64,000 nucleotides of DNA from Nostoc sp. NIES-3756 (GTDB taxonomy: Bacteria; Cyanobacteriota; Cyanobacteriia; Cyanobacteriales; Nostocaceae). Below are positions 9,697 through 18,209 of this stretch, piece by piece (position 1 is the stretch's first letter; every line of letters starts with the position of its first letter). The stretch covers positions 2,204,501 to 2,268,500 of the forward strand of contig NZ_AP017295.1 in assembly GCF_001548375.1 (NCBI RefSeq), in the 5' to 3' direction. The position numbers were made by a program, and so were the translations under genes. Below the pieces are notes generated by a model, which was not told where the DNA came from, made no database searches, and saw only the letters and a program-made list of their open reading frames with translations.

Positions 9697-10886
9697 AACG
9701 CTCAAACCGCGTTGTTTGGCTGGGTGCGATCGCTTTAGTGGTGATAATTTTACTGAGTTTCCTAGCTGCACCTAATACTAAACTCTACACTGGTTCTACT
9801 TATAGTCGTGCCGCCGATGGTTATGGTGCTTGGTATGCTTTTATGCAGAAACAAGGTGTAACTATCCAGCGTTGGCAAAAGCCGTTAGCAAAACTCGACA
9901 ATGAAAAGCAAGCAGCTACACTCTTACGAGTATCCAGTTATCTCAGACCACCGGAACTAGACCCAGAAGAATTAGATTGGCTAGAAGGAGGGAATAATTT
10001 AGTAATTTTGGGTGTAAAAGCGCGGGTGAGTGCAGCGAATTTTCACACCATGCAGGAATCGCCTGTAGGTAAAGTAAAGATTACTACAGGCAGACGTTAT
10101 CAAAAAGCGAAACAAGCACAAGTTTTATTAGGCGATCGCTTTGGTGCTGTGGTTTGGCAGGAGGAGTACAATAGAGGCAAAGCAATTTACGCTTCTACCT
10201 CCTATCTAGATACTGATAATTTTAATGCTGAAGTTGAGGCAGATAATGACGGTAAGGGTAAAGTAATTTATGCCACTACACCCTATTTAGCTGCTAACGC
10301 TTATCAAGATAATATTAGTAATTTTAAATACTTAGCTAGCTTAGTTAATCAAAAAGGCAAAATCATATTTGTAGATGAATACATTCACGGTTACAAAGAC
10401 GCTGATGTCAAGGAAAGTGAAGGACAAGGGGATTTAATTAGTTATTTTTCTCGTACCCCTGTAGTAGTGATATTAGTGCAGGTTGGTGTTTTATTACTAG
10501 TGTTGATTTGGGCGCAAAATCGGCGTTTTGGTAAACCTCAAGCTTTAACTACACCAGTTATTGATAATAGCCAAGCCTATATTCAAGCTTTGGCTGGAGT
10601 GTTACACAAAGCTGAATGTAGCGATTTTGTTGTAGACATTGTAGGCAAAGAAGAACAATTACAACTTCAAAAAGCTTTGGGGTTAGGAACAGTTTTATTA
10701 GAACCTCAAACTCTGATAAATATTTGGACAGAAAAAACAGGTAAACCAACCACAGAACTAGATGCAGTCTTAAAGCTACAACAACGTAAACGCCGTTTAA
10801 GTGAAGGAGAACTAGTAAATTGGCTAGCAAAATGGCGTAATCTTAGGGGTATTAAAATCAACTCGCCTGATCCAAGTAAAAATTAA
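9693..10886 (+). CDS. DUF4350 domain membrane protein
   Basis: The start is ATG at 9693, overlapping the upstream stop as ATGA, giving 397 residues; the frame is open further 5' but that part duplicates the upstream gene. An N-terminal membrane anchor (about 8-25, GAIALVVIILLSFLA) precedes the DUF4350 domain with STYSRAADGYGAWYAFM. A second membrane segment (about 260-280, VVVILVQVGVLLLVLIWAQN) is followed by RRFGKP and a cytoplasmic tail. The pair resembles the membrane parts of MoxR/DUF58 loci, but no MoxR or DUF58 gene is present here. The function is unknown. Confidence 0.82.
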   Translation: MKRSNRVVWLGAIALVVIILLSFLAAPNTKLYTGSTYSRAADGYGAWYAFMQKQGVTIQRWQKPLAKLDNEKQAATLLRVSSYLRPPELDPEELDWLEGGNNLVILGVKARVSAANFHTMQESPVGKVKITTGRRYQKAKQAQVLLGDRFGAVVWQEEYNRGKAIYASTSYLDTDNFNAEVEADNDGKGKVIYATTPYLAANAYQDNISNFKYLASLVNQKGKIIFVDEYIHGYKDADVKESEGQGDLISYFSRTPVVVILVQVGVLLLVLIWAQNRRFGKPQALTTPVIDNSQAYIQALAGVLHKAECSDFVVDIVGKEEQLQLQKALGLGTVLLEPQTLINIWTEKTGKPTTELDAVLKLQQRKRRLSEGELVNWLAKWRNLRGIKINSPDPSKN

Positions 10887-10915
10887 ATTTTTCTAAATCA
10901 TTCGTGACTAGCAAG

Positions 10916-10944
10916 CTGCCCGACTTCTTAAAGAAGTCGGGCAG
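10916..10944. terminator. Perfect hairpin between convergent genes
   Basis: CTGCCCGACTTCTT pairs with AAGAAGTCGGGCAG around a one-base loop. It lies between the convergent DUF4350 gene and the DUF5615 toxin gene, consistent with a bidirectional terminator; the same type of hairpin recurs at gene ends elsewhere in this window. Confidence 0.7.
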
Positions 10945-11047
10945 ATGAAGCTCATTAGTTTTCAGTATTTTACACTTTATAAAGTTAATAAAGTATTAAA
11001 ATTCCTACATCTGAATTATTTTCAAAGTCTCGTATATCCTCTAAATG

Positions 11048-11317
11048 CTATCGCAAAATTTCTTCAATTTGATTAGTGGAACAATTTCCACTGCGAATCC
11101 AAATTACTTTAGGTGGAAACCCTCTTATAATACTTAACTCATTAAAATCAGCATCTCTTGTCACAACAGTAAATCCATTGTTTAGTGCATACTCCCAAAT
11201 AACTAAATCATCCGCTTGATCCAATCCTAATAAATAAAGATGCTGAGAGTTTGGGTAAATATCAGCCAGTCTATCTGTTAACCGAGGAGATAGGTTATGG
11301 TCAAAAAGTAATCTCAT
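11048..11317 (-). CDS. DUF5615 PIN-like protein (putative toxin)
   Basis: The 89-residue protein shows the PIN-like/Mut7-C pattern: MRLLFDHNLSPRL with an acidic residue at position 6, then ADDLVIWEYALNNGFTVVTRDADF with the second acidic cluster. DUF5615 proteins are encoded next to DUF433 proteins in presumed type II toxin-antitoxin modules, acting as ribonucleases by analogy with PIN toxins. It overlaps the upstream DUF433 gene by four bases (ATGA), a translationally coupled pair. Confidence 0.83.
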   Translation of the reverse strand: MRLLFDHNLSPRLTDRLADIYPNSQHLYLLGLDQADDLVIWEYALNNGFTVVTRDADFNELSIIRGFPPKVIWIRSGNCSTNQIEEILR

Positions 11318-11538
11318 GCTGGCATTGTCAAAATTTGCCTTTCTCTATCAGCTGCATAACTCAGACAAGCCAAAATATCTTCTTGTGTCAAATAAGGAAA
11401 ATCATTCAGCACTTCTTCATAAGTCATCCCAGACGCAAGATATGATAAAATATCATATACAGTAATTCGCATACCTCGAATACAAGGTTTACCACCTCGT
11501 TTTCCAGGCTCAATTGTAATAATATCTCGGTACGACAT
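11314..11538 (-). CDS. DUF433 protein (putative antitoxin)
   Basis: The 74-residue protein has the DUF433 core IEPGKRGGKPCIRGMRITVYDIL followed by SGMTYEEVLNDFPYLTQEDILACL, a winged helix-turn-helix fold that binds DNA. It is the first gene of a two-gene operon with the DUF5615 putative toxin and likely neutralises it and autoregulates the operon. This is inferred from family context. Confidence 0.85.
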   Translation of the reverse strand: MSYRDIITIEPGKRGGKPCIRGMRITVYDILSYLASGMTYEEVLNDFPYLTQEDILACLSYAADRERQILTMPA

Positions 11539-11604
11539 ATAAATTTATTAGTTTACTGAAAAAGCTGGTAATCACCAACTATCCCCTAGCTTAATACACC
11601 CCCT

Positions 11605-11877
11605 TCAAAATTCCTCATCATCAACAAAAAACTCAGCATCATCCTCAAACCGAGAACCACGAGAACCAGCCACACCCCAAAGCGGCGGCAAAATAGCCAT
11701 AACAACTAACCCAATACCAGCACTGAAAGCCAGCACCAAACCCACTGGTATTTGTACCGATTGAAATGTTAAAAACTTTAACGATACAGGTGTTGCATTT
11801 TGGACGGAAATAATTGCGATCGCCGCTACCCAAAAAGCTACAACTAAAGATGTGATAAAAGGAGCGAAAGTTTTCAT
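11605..11877 (-). CDS. LapA/DUF1049 small membrane protein
   Basis: The 90-residue protein has two membrane segments (about 8-28 and 42-66) with the DUF1049 pattern ISVQNATPVSLKFLTFQSVQIPVGLVLAFSAGIG split by a short loop, and an acidic tail ending DDAEFFVDDEEF. LapA-type proteins are linked to envelope assembly in enterobacteria; the cyanobacterial role is not established. It follows the phosphohexomutase gene on the same strand after about 60 bases. Confidence 0.78.
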   Translation of the reverse strand: MKTFAPFITSLVVAFWVAAIAIISVQNATPVSLKFLTFQSVQIPVGLVLAFSAGIGLVVMAILPPLWGVAGSRGSRFEDDAEFFVDDEEF

Positions 11878-11936
11878 AAATCACGAACCACAAATACACA
11901 CAGATGAACACCTGTGTTCATCTGTGGCGGAGATTC

Positions 11937-13373
11937 TTATCCTAACTTAGCGATCGCACTTTCCAACTCTTGCGCCAACTGAGTTAGCTTCTGTTGAGAG
12001 TTAGTTTCTAAGTAAACACGTACCAGTGGTTCAGTACCAGAGGGACGCAGCAACACCCAACTTCCTTCTTCCAAATACAGCTTAATCCCGTCCTTACGTC
12101 CGACTTCCTTCACTTTAATCCCAGCTACCTCGGAAGGAGGATTTTTGGTAAAGGAGTCAATCACAGCATTTTTATGTGCTTCTGTCAAGTGTAAGTCTAG
12201 ACGATCGTTATACAAGGGGCCATCAGCTTCCGCGATCGCTTCCTTGACTAATTGACTCAGGGGCTTACCTTCGTAGGCGATCGCCTCAGCAATCAGCATA
12301 TCAGCTAAAACGCCATCTTTTTCGGGAATATGCCCAATAATACTTAAACCGCCTGATTCTTCGCCCCCAATCAGCACAGCAGTTTCCCGCATCTTTTCCC
12401 CAATGTATTTAAAGCCTACTGGGGTTTCGTAAATCGTCAAACCGTATTTAGCAGCGAAGTTATCTAATAGGTGAGTTGTGGCTACTGTGCGGACAATAGC
12501 GCCAGTCTTGCCTTTATTTTTGATTAAATGGCGTGCCAAGACTAACAGCACGGTGTTGGGCGTGAGGACATTACCTAACTCATCCACAATCCCAAAGCGA
12601 TCGCTATCCCCATCTGTCGCCAGTCCCAAATCTGCATGGTCGTTGCGAACAGCTTCCACCAACTCAACTAACTGTTCACCCTTGGGTTCAGGCATTCCCC
12701 CGCCAAAGAGAACATCGCGCCAAGTGTGGAAACTTTCTAATTGCACACCACTTTCTAGCAAGACTTCATCTAAATAGCCACGGGATGTAGAATATAACGC
12801 ATCATACTTGACTTTGAGTTGGGCGCTTTTAATTTTTTCCAGATCCAGCAATGTGTAAATAAACTGGAGATAGTCCGGTTTGGGATCGAAAGTAGAAATC
12901 GAACCTGATGGCTTGCCAGATGGTAACTCATCCGATGCACTTTCGATATTTGCCACAATAGTATCAGTAATTTCTGGAGTGGCAGGGCCAGCATAATCAG
13001 GGATATATTTAATTCCACAGTATGGTGCTGGATTATGACTAGCCGTAAACATTAATGCCCCAGCCGAATTTAGGTGACGGGCGTTATAAGCGATTACTGG
13101 TGTGGGGCAATCCCGATCAGTAATTTTCACATTCCAGCCCAAGTCCGCCAAGACTTGAGCTGCTGTTTGGGCAAACTGATCAGCTAAAAATCGCGTATCG
13201 TAGGCAATTAAAACAGGTCTATCTTTTGAGTAGGCTGTTTCTAGATAACTTGCGATCGCTCTTGTCACTTTCCGCACATTGGGAAAAGTGAAGTCATCGG
13301 CAATAATGCCTCGCCATCCATCAGTACCAAACTTTATCTTGCCGGAATTACTACTAGCGCTCATGTCTGCCAC
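11937..13373 (-). CDS. Phosphoglucomutase/phosphomannomutase family enzyme (copy 1)
   Basis: The 478-residue alpha-D-phosphohexomutase has all four family motifs: the phosphoserine loop TASHNPAP (Ser as phospho-carrier), metal-binding DGDSDRFG, sugar-binding GEESGG, and phosphate-binding RPSGTEP. It interconverts glucose or mannose 1- and 6-phosphates; family members of this size in cyanobacteria vary in substrate. A second family member lies at 31712-33148, similar in layout but with FDGDCDRIA and RFSGTEP, so the two have probably diverged in substrate. Start ATG at 13373; an alternative is the ATG three codons in. Confidence 0.9.
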   Translation of the reverse strand: MADMSASSNSGKIKFGTDGWRGIIADDFTFPNVRKVTRAIASYLETAYSKDRPVLIAYDTRFLADQFAQTAAQVLADLGWNVKITDRDCPTPVIAYNARHLNSAGALMFTASHNPAPYCGIKYIPDYAGPATPEITDTIVANIESASDELPSGKPSGSISTFDPKPDYLQFIYTLLDLEKIKSAQLKVKYDALYSTSRGYLDEVLLESGVQLESFHTWRDVLFGGGMPEPKGEQLVELVEAVRNDHADLGLATDGDSDRFGIVDELGNVLTPNTVLLVLARHLIKNKGKTGAIVRTVATTHLLDNFAAKYGLTIYETPVGFKYIGEKMRETAVLIGGEESGGLSIIGHIPEKDGVLADMLIAEAIAYEGKPLSQLVKEAIAEADGPLYNDRLDLHLTEAHKNAVIDSFTKNPPSEVAGIKVKEVGRKDGIKLYLEEGSWVLLRPSGTEPLVRVYLETNSQQKLTQLAQELESAIAKLG

Positions 13374-13470
13374 TTTCTCCCATTTATTTGAACACTATTA
13401 GGAAGCTTCCCGCAAAGCGTGCGTAGTCACAAGCATCCTTCACCGTATTTTTTCTCACTGCTCTTGACCA

Positions 13471-14331
13471 ATGTCAACCCCCGAACGACTGTTTGTTAGT
13501 TATCACCTCTGGTCTTTAGTTGCCCCAGCTATAGGGCAAGAACGTTGGCATTGCCAGATGAGACGGGGGTTTATCAAGGCGCGTCAAAACGAACCGCAAG
13601 TCAAAGCACTACTAGCGAATGCTACCGCACCTCAGCGAATAGGTATCCTCGCCCAAAAAGGCGTTTATGAGTTTCATCATAATCGACATTTGTTAACACG
13701 CTCAGATGGAGTTGAGCAAGTAGCAAGCTTGTTGAAATTAAGTAATTCCACAATGCAAGTTCAACAAAGAGTGCTACAAATTCTTAAGAAGTATTACAAT
13801 TCTCCCTTATTGTTGGGTAAAAAAATTCTGCAATTAACTCGCGGTGATGAAGGTTTTCCCAAACCGATTTTAATTGAGCAGAAAGATGATCGTTTTCGCT
13901 TATATGCAGCGATGGATTGTGTTTTCATTGAGTCAGACGATCGCAATACCCTGCATATTCTAGATTTTAAAACTGGTAAAGCTGCTTTTGATAAAAGGCA
14001 AGCGTTGGTTTATTTATTAGCTGCTAATTACCTTTACCCAGGTAAGGAAGCAGTTGCATCATTTTATAATTTAGAACTCTGTCAAGAATCAGAGTTAATT
14101 AGTCTGAAGAGGAATGAGTTAGAAGATTTAAAAATTGAGCTAATAAATATTGCTAAAAAGCACTACGAAGACGTACAACAATATCAAGATGCCACTAAAG
14201 ATTTTAGCGAAATATTCCCACCCAATCCCGGTTATCACTGTCGCTTCTGCCCCTTTCAATCAATTTGTGAGTTTTCGGCGCAATCCCATCAAGCACCATC
14301 TTCACCGATTATCAAAACTAATAGTAGGTGA
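13471..14331 (+). CDS. PD-(D/E)XK nuclease with probable Fe-S cluster (Cas4/RecB-like)
   Basis: The 286-residue protein has the nuclease core MDCVFIE and LHILDFKTGK (about 150-170; Asp and DxK), a following QALVYLLAAN helix, and a C-terminal HCRFCPFQSIC cluster (Cys at about 256, 259 and 265). Together with Cys28 in the N-terminal segment WHCQMRRG this gives the one-plus-three cysteine layout of Fe-S nucleases such as Cas4 and AddB. No cas genes, helicase or CRISPR array is nearby. It is divergent from the phosphohexomutase gene. The function is unknown; DNA end processing is a guess from the family. Confidence 0.8.
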   Translation: MSTPERLFVSYHLWSLVAPAIGQERWHCQMRRGFIKARQNEPQVKALLANATAPQRIGILAQKGVYEFHHNRHLLTRSDGVEQVASLLKLSNSTMQVQQRVLQILKKYYNSPLLLGKKILQLTRGDEGFPKPILIEQKDDRFRLYAAMDCVFIESDDRNTLHILDFKTGKAAFDKRQALVYLLAANYLYPGKEAVASFYNLELCQESELISLKRNELEDLKIELINIAKKHYEDVQQYQDATKDFSEIFPPNPGYHCRFCPFQSICEFSAQSHQAPSSPIIKTNSR

Positions 14332-14372
14332 CAGACTGGTAATTTTCGTAAGATACAGGTTTTAAACAGCAA

Positions 14373-14407
14373 TAGGTAATAGGCAATTACCTATTACCTA
14401 TTACCCA
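14373..14407. repeat. TAGGTAAT-type repeat, inverted
   Basis: AATAGGTAATAGGCAATTACCTATTACCTATTACCC forms an inverted repeat (AATAGGTAAT / ATTACCTATT) between two convergent genes and may act as a terminator. Confidence 0.6.
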
Positions 14408-14420
14408 TTACCCTGGAATA

Positions 14421-14660
14421 TTACATTGAGCCTTTCTGCATTACTTCTTGCAGATGATTACGAATTTCTTGTGCTTGCTCAATATCAGACTGACGCAATT
14501 TTTGGAATAAATCTACACAAGGCTTAGAGTTAGCGGCTTGAGCATCTTCAATGTATTTGTCATAAGCTCTAACGGCTTCCGCTTTATTTTGTAAAACGGT
14601 GATAAAGTCATACTCTAAGTTACTAATAGGTTGTTGAGAACTTCCGTTACCTTTAGCCAT
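14421..14660 (-). CDS. Small conserved helical protein
   Basis: The 79-residue protein is predicted to be a helical hairpin (NLEYDFITVLQNKAEAVRAYDKYIEDA and a second helix with DIEQAQEIRNHLQEVMQ). I do not recognise a named domain; it resembles half of a ferritin-like bundle and small cyanobacterial proteins of similar length. There are no cofactor ligands I would defend. GGAGGGTGAGTAA just upstream of the ATG gives a good ribosome binding site, which supports a real gene. It follows pyk's 3' neighbourhood on the opposite side of an AATTCGT repeat but starts separately. Confidence 0.7.
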   Translation of the reverse strand: MAKGNGSSQQPISNLEYDFITVLQNKAEAVRAYDKYIEDAQAANSKPCVDLFQKLRQSDIEQAQEIRNHLQEVMQKGSM

Positions 14661-14765
14661 TTACTCACCCTCCATTTAGGTCTTTAACTAATTTCTACTG
14701 AACCTTACACAGTCGTTCATCCATCCAAAAGGGTAGAAAAAAGTACATAGGAGGGGGGTAGTAAT

Positions 14766-14795
14766 TTATAATTCGTAATTCGTAATTCGTAATTA
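14766..14795. repeat. AATTCGT heptad repeats
   Basis: Four tandem units close to AATTCGT lie in the spacer downstream of pyk. A reverse-complement version (ATTACGA units) occurs at 57914-57940. Confidence 0.75.
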
Positions 14796-14873
14796 AGGGA
14801 TAACTATTGTGGGGTATGTAAAATACTTACCCCACAGAAATTATCTTTTACAGAAATCCTATTTTCTGAATTG

Positions 14874-16643
14874 CTATGGAGTTCCTACTGCCCCTGAGTA
14901 GACTAAACCACGTTGCAAATCCATAGTTAGAATTGCCCCATCACGAATGACTTGCGTGGCTTTCTTCACACCCACAATCACAGGAACACCAAGGCGTAAA
15001 CCAATTACGGCTGCATGACTGGTTAAACTTTCATCTTCTGTAATAATGCCGCCGGCTTTGCGAATTGCTTCAACAAAATCTGCACCAGTACGGGGTGCAA
15101 CCAAAATATCACCAGCGTTAAAGTTACCGACATCCAAGCCTTTGTGAGCTACCCTAGCACAACCACTCACTAAACCTTGTCCTAAGCCAATTCCTTGACC
15201 TAACACGGCTGTTACTACTTCCACTTTAATTAAATCTGTTGAGCCGGATACCCCTTGCAGTGTTCCCGCCGTCATCACCACCAAATCGCCTTCAAATAGC
15301 AACTTATGCTCTTGAGCGACGTTGATGGCTGCTTGGAAGGTTTGCCCAGTGGAAGGCAATTCTAACACCAGCAAAGGTTTCACGCCCCATACCATTTGTA
15401 ATTGTCTGGCTACGTTAACGTGGGGTGTGACTGCCAAGATTGGTGTATGAGGACGGAACTTAGAAACGTTGCGTGCTGTCGCCCCTGTTTGGGTGAGGGT
15501 CATAATTGCGGCTGCACCCAACTGTTCGGCAATTTGCCCTACAGCTTGGCTGATAGCGTTGGGAATGGAACGACGGTTATCGCGCAGCTGCCTTAATTTG
15601 GTCGCAGTATATTCTTCCTGCTCAATGCGTTCGGCAATTCTGGCCATTGTCGCTACTGCTTCTACTGGGTAGCTACCTACAGCAGTTTCGTTAGAAAGCA
15701 TTACGGCATCTGTACCATCAATGATGGCGTTGGCTACGTCGGAAACTTCCGCGCGGGTGGGACGGGGGTTGCTCACCATGCTATCTAACATTTGGGTAGC
15801 GGTGATGATAGGAATCCCTAAGCGGTTGGCTGTGGCAATTAAGCGCTTTTGCAGTACGGGGACATCTTCTGCTGGTAGTTCTACCCCTAAATCGCCTCTA
15901 GCCACCATTACGCCGTCGCATAAAGCCAGAACTGCTTCCATCTGTTCGATCGCTTCATGCTTCTCTATTTTTGCAACTACTGGAACTTGTTTACCAGTGC
16001 TGGAAATTAACTCTTTAATTTCGATAATGTCTTGGGGGTTACGGACAAAGGAAAGTGCTACCCAATCAACACCCTGATCTAGACCGAACATTAAGTCCTC
16101 GCGGTCTTTGTCGGTCATGGCTTTAATTGAGAGGTAAACGCCGGGGAAGTTTACGCCTTTGTTATTCGATAACTTACCCGCCACTGTTACCCGACAATGT
16201 AAATCCCCTTTGTCGCGGTTGATTTCTTCCACCACCATTTCTACGCGACCATCATCAAGGAGGATTTTTGCGCCTACGGGAACTTCTTCTGCCAAATAGT
16301 CGTAGGTGACGCAGCTAATTTCTTGAGTACCGACAACGGGGCGATTTGTCAAGGTGAAGCGATCGCCTTTCGCTAAAACTATAGACCCGTTTTCAAACTT
16401 ACCCAAGCGAATTTTTGGCCCTTGCAAATCCTGGAGAATTGCCACTGGCTGATTTAGTTCAAATGCGGTTTGCCGAATTAGGCGAATACTACGCTGATGG
16501 TCGGCATGAGTACCGTGGGAAAAGTTGAGTCGCAACGTTGTCGCACCCGCTTCAATAATTGCTTTTAGCATTTCTGGGCTACTAGTGGCGGGGCCAATTG
16601 TGGCGACAATTTTTGTCCGGCGTACAGAATCTCTTAATTGCAT
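14874..16643 (-). CDS. pyk: Pyruvate kinase with C-terminal PEP-utiliser domain
   Basis: The 589-residue enzyme transfers phosphate from PEP to ADP. The barrel motifs include TKIVATIGPATSS near the N-terminus, RLNFSHG, and the active-site segment VAKIEKHEAIEQMEAV, with MVARGDLGVELP after it. Beyond residue 475 there is an extra domain with GGIITEDESLTSHAAVIGLRLGVP, a His-containing phosphohistidine-type domain like that of PEP synthase, found in many cyanobacterial and Bacillus pyruvate kinases. The gene is divergent from crtR across a spacer of about 370 bases. Confidence 0.95.
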   Translation of the reverse strand: MQLRDSVRRTKIVATIGPATSSPEMLKAIIEAGATTLRLNFSHGTHADHQRSIRLIRQTAFELNQPVAILQDLQGPKIRLGKFENGSIVLAKGDRFTLTNRPVVGTQEISCVTYDYLAEEVPVGAKILLDDGRVEMVVEEINRDKGDLHCRVTVAGKLSNNKGVNFPGVYLSIKAMTDKDREDLMFGLDQGVDWVALSFVRNPQDIIEIKELISSTGKQVPVVAKIEKHEAIEQMEAVLALCDGVMVARGDLGVELPAEDVPVLQKRLIATANRLGIPIITATQMLDSMVSNPRPTRAEVSDVANAIIDGTDAVMLSNETAVGSYPVEAVATMARIAERIEQEEYTATKLRQLRDNRRSIPNAISQAVGQIAEQLGAAAIMTLTQTGATARNVSKFRPHTPILAVTPHVNVARQLQMVWGVKPLLVLELPSTGQTFQAAINVAQEHKLLFEGDLVVMTAGTLQGVSGSTDLIKVEVVTAVLGQGIGLGQGLVSGCARVAHKGLDVGNFNAGDILVAPRTGADFVEAIRKAGGIITEDESLTSHAAVIGLRLGVPVIVGVKKATQVIRDGAILTMDLQRGLVYSGAVGTP

Positions 16644-17012
16644 AGGGGCTGATTCTAGGGAGCTATCTAGTGAGTCATAGTAAATTAAGGGGCATTTAGT
16701 TTTCCGCCACTGCTATATTTGTGACGCAAACAATCCGAAATGTTATGGAACTATCAGACAGAGTAGATATGGTACACCAATCTGGGTTCCATCCTGCTGT
16801 AGATAGAGTTTCTTACATCAAAATTATTCGTTAAGCGGATAGCACACCCTACTTATCAGCTAATATTTAGGTCTTGTTTGGAATCATAGCGTCATTCATC
16901 TTCACATCAGCATAGATATTAGATAAAAATTGCTATACAAAACCTTACAAAAATTTATTATCCACTAATATTTGTCGTATATTCGTAATGTTTGATCAAA
17001 AAGGAGATAGTA
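16644..17012. other. Spacer between pyk and crtR
   Basis: About 370 bases with divergent promoters. A 29-codon frame beginning at ATG 16745 (MELSDRVDMV...) ends at 16834; it has no ribosome binding site and I do not call it a gene. AAGGAG at 17001-17006 serves crtR. Confidence 0.45.
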
Positions 17013-17900
17013 ATGCTCACATTGGAGGCACAGCAGCCACTGAAAGTCCCACCTAAGGAATTTTTAGCGCCTCCTGGTGATTTTAACCCCACGATGCTGT
17101 TATTTTTGGCATCTGTGGTGATGTTGGTGTTATCTAATTTTGGTTACTGGGTTTGGGAATGGCCGCATTGGTTGTGCTTTAGCGTTAACACCTTAGCTTT
17201 ACATTTTGCGGGAACTGTAATTCATGATGCCTGCCATCAATCTGCTCACCGCGATCGCATAATTAATGCCATGTTAGGGCATGGTAGCGCTTTAATACTA
17301 GCTTTTGCATACCCAGTCTTTACACGGGTGCATTTACAGCACCACGCCCACGTTAACCACCCCAAAGACGACCCAGATCATTACGTCTCTACAGGCGGGC
17401 CACTATGGTTAATTGCTGTGCGGTTTTTGTACCATGAGGTATTTTTCTTTCAACGCCAACTATGGAAGAAAAATGAGTTATTTGAATGGTTTATCAGCCG
17501 TTTAATTGTTGTCACAATTTTTTACATTTCTGTTCAGTATCACTTTTTGGGTTACATCCTCAACTTTTGGTTTATCCCCGCATTTATCATCGGTATCACA
17601 CTAGGGCTATTCTTTGATTATCTACCTCATCGACCTTTTGCCGAACGCGATCGCTGGAAAAACGCCCGTGTCTACCCAGGCAAGTTGCTGAACATTTTAA
17701 TCATGGGTCAGAATTATCACCTAATCCATCATTTATGGCCTTCAATTCCCTGGTATAACTATCAGCCTGCATACTATAAGATGAAACCGCTTTTAGATGA
17801 AAAAGGCTGTTATCAAACTTCTGGATTGTTACAGAAAAAAGACTTTTTTGAGTTTGTTTATGACATCTTTTTAGGAATTAGATTTCATAAGCACGAATAA
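17013..17900 (+). CDS. crtR: Beta-carotene hydroxylase (CrtR type)
   Basis: The 295-residue membrane di-iron hydroxylase of the fatty-acid-desaturase superfamily has the His boxes HDACHQSAH, HLQHHAHVNH and HLIHHLWP, with hydrophobic segments between them, including SVVMLVLSNFGYWVW near the N-terminus. CrtR adds 3-hydroxyl groups to beta-ionone rings to form zeaxanthin and related xanthophylls. ATG 17013 is chosen over the upstream TTG 16992 because AAGGAG ends six bases before it. Its position next to pyk matches what I remember of Anabaena PCC 7120. Confidence 0.92.
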   Translation: MLTLEAQQPLKVPPKEFLAPPGDFNPTMLLFLASVVMLVLSNFGYWVWEWPHWLCFSVNTLALHFAGTVIHDACHQSAHRDRIINAMLGHGSALILAFAYPVFTRVHLQHHAHVNHPKDDPDHYVSTGGPLWLIAVRFLYHEVFFFQRQLWKKNELFEWFISRLIVVTIFYISVQYHFLGYILNFWFIPAFIIGITLGLFFDYLPHRPFAERDRWKNARVYPGKLLNILIMGQNYHLIHHLWPSIPWYNYQPAYYKMKPLLDEKGCYQTSGLLQKKDFFEFVYDIFLGIRFHKHE

Positions 17901-17957
17901 AATAAGTAAGGAGACAGAAGGCGATTCAAGCCCTAATGACTGCTTCTAATTTACTCA

Positions 17958-18176
17958 TTAGGCAATTTGAAGAGTTATAGGTTCAGGAATAGATTCGCCT
18001 TCTGCTTCCCAAGCTTCTAAATACATTTCAATCACTTCTTTGCCATTATGTATTGCTTCTTCACGAGTTTTACCATGAGTATAAGGCATAATCACGCGAT
18101 CGCTAAACTCTGGAATTGTCACTAAGAACAGCTGATCTTCATCAGACCATTGAATAATCATGCTGTATTGACTCAT
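17958..18176 (-). CDS. HicB-family protein, solitary
   Basis: The 72-residue protein has the HicB half-RNase-H-like fold signature: MIIQWSDEDQLFLVTIPEF, then a TREEAIHNGKEVIEMYLEAWEAEGESIP helix. HicB is normally the antitoxin of the HicA mRNA interferase. Here no HicA-like frame is adjacent on either side, and there is no added DNA-binding domain, so this is an orphan antitoxin or a regulator. Confidence 0.82.
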   Translation of the reverse strand: MSQYSMIIQWSDEDQLFLVTIPEFSDRVIMPYTHGKTREEAIHNGKEVIEMYLEAWEAEGESIPEPITLQIA

Positions 18177-18209
18177 CTACTTTTTGTCTCAAGTTGCTTC
18201 TAATCTTTT

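Noticed and set aside
13471..14331. Cas4 assignment
   Set aside because: There is no array, cas1 or cas2 in the window; only the fold-level similarity is claimed.
16745..16834. 29-codon ORF upstream of crtR
   Set aside because: No ribosome binding site, no recognised sequence, and it lies in a promoter region.
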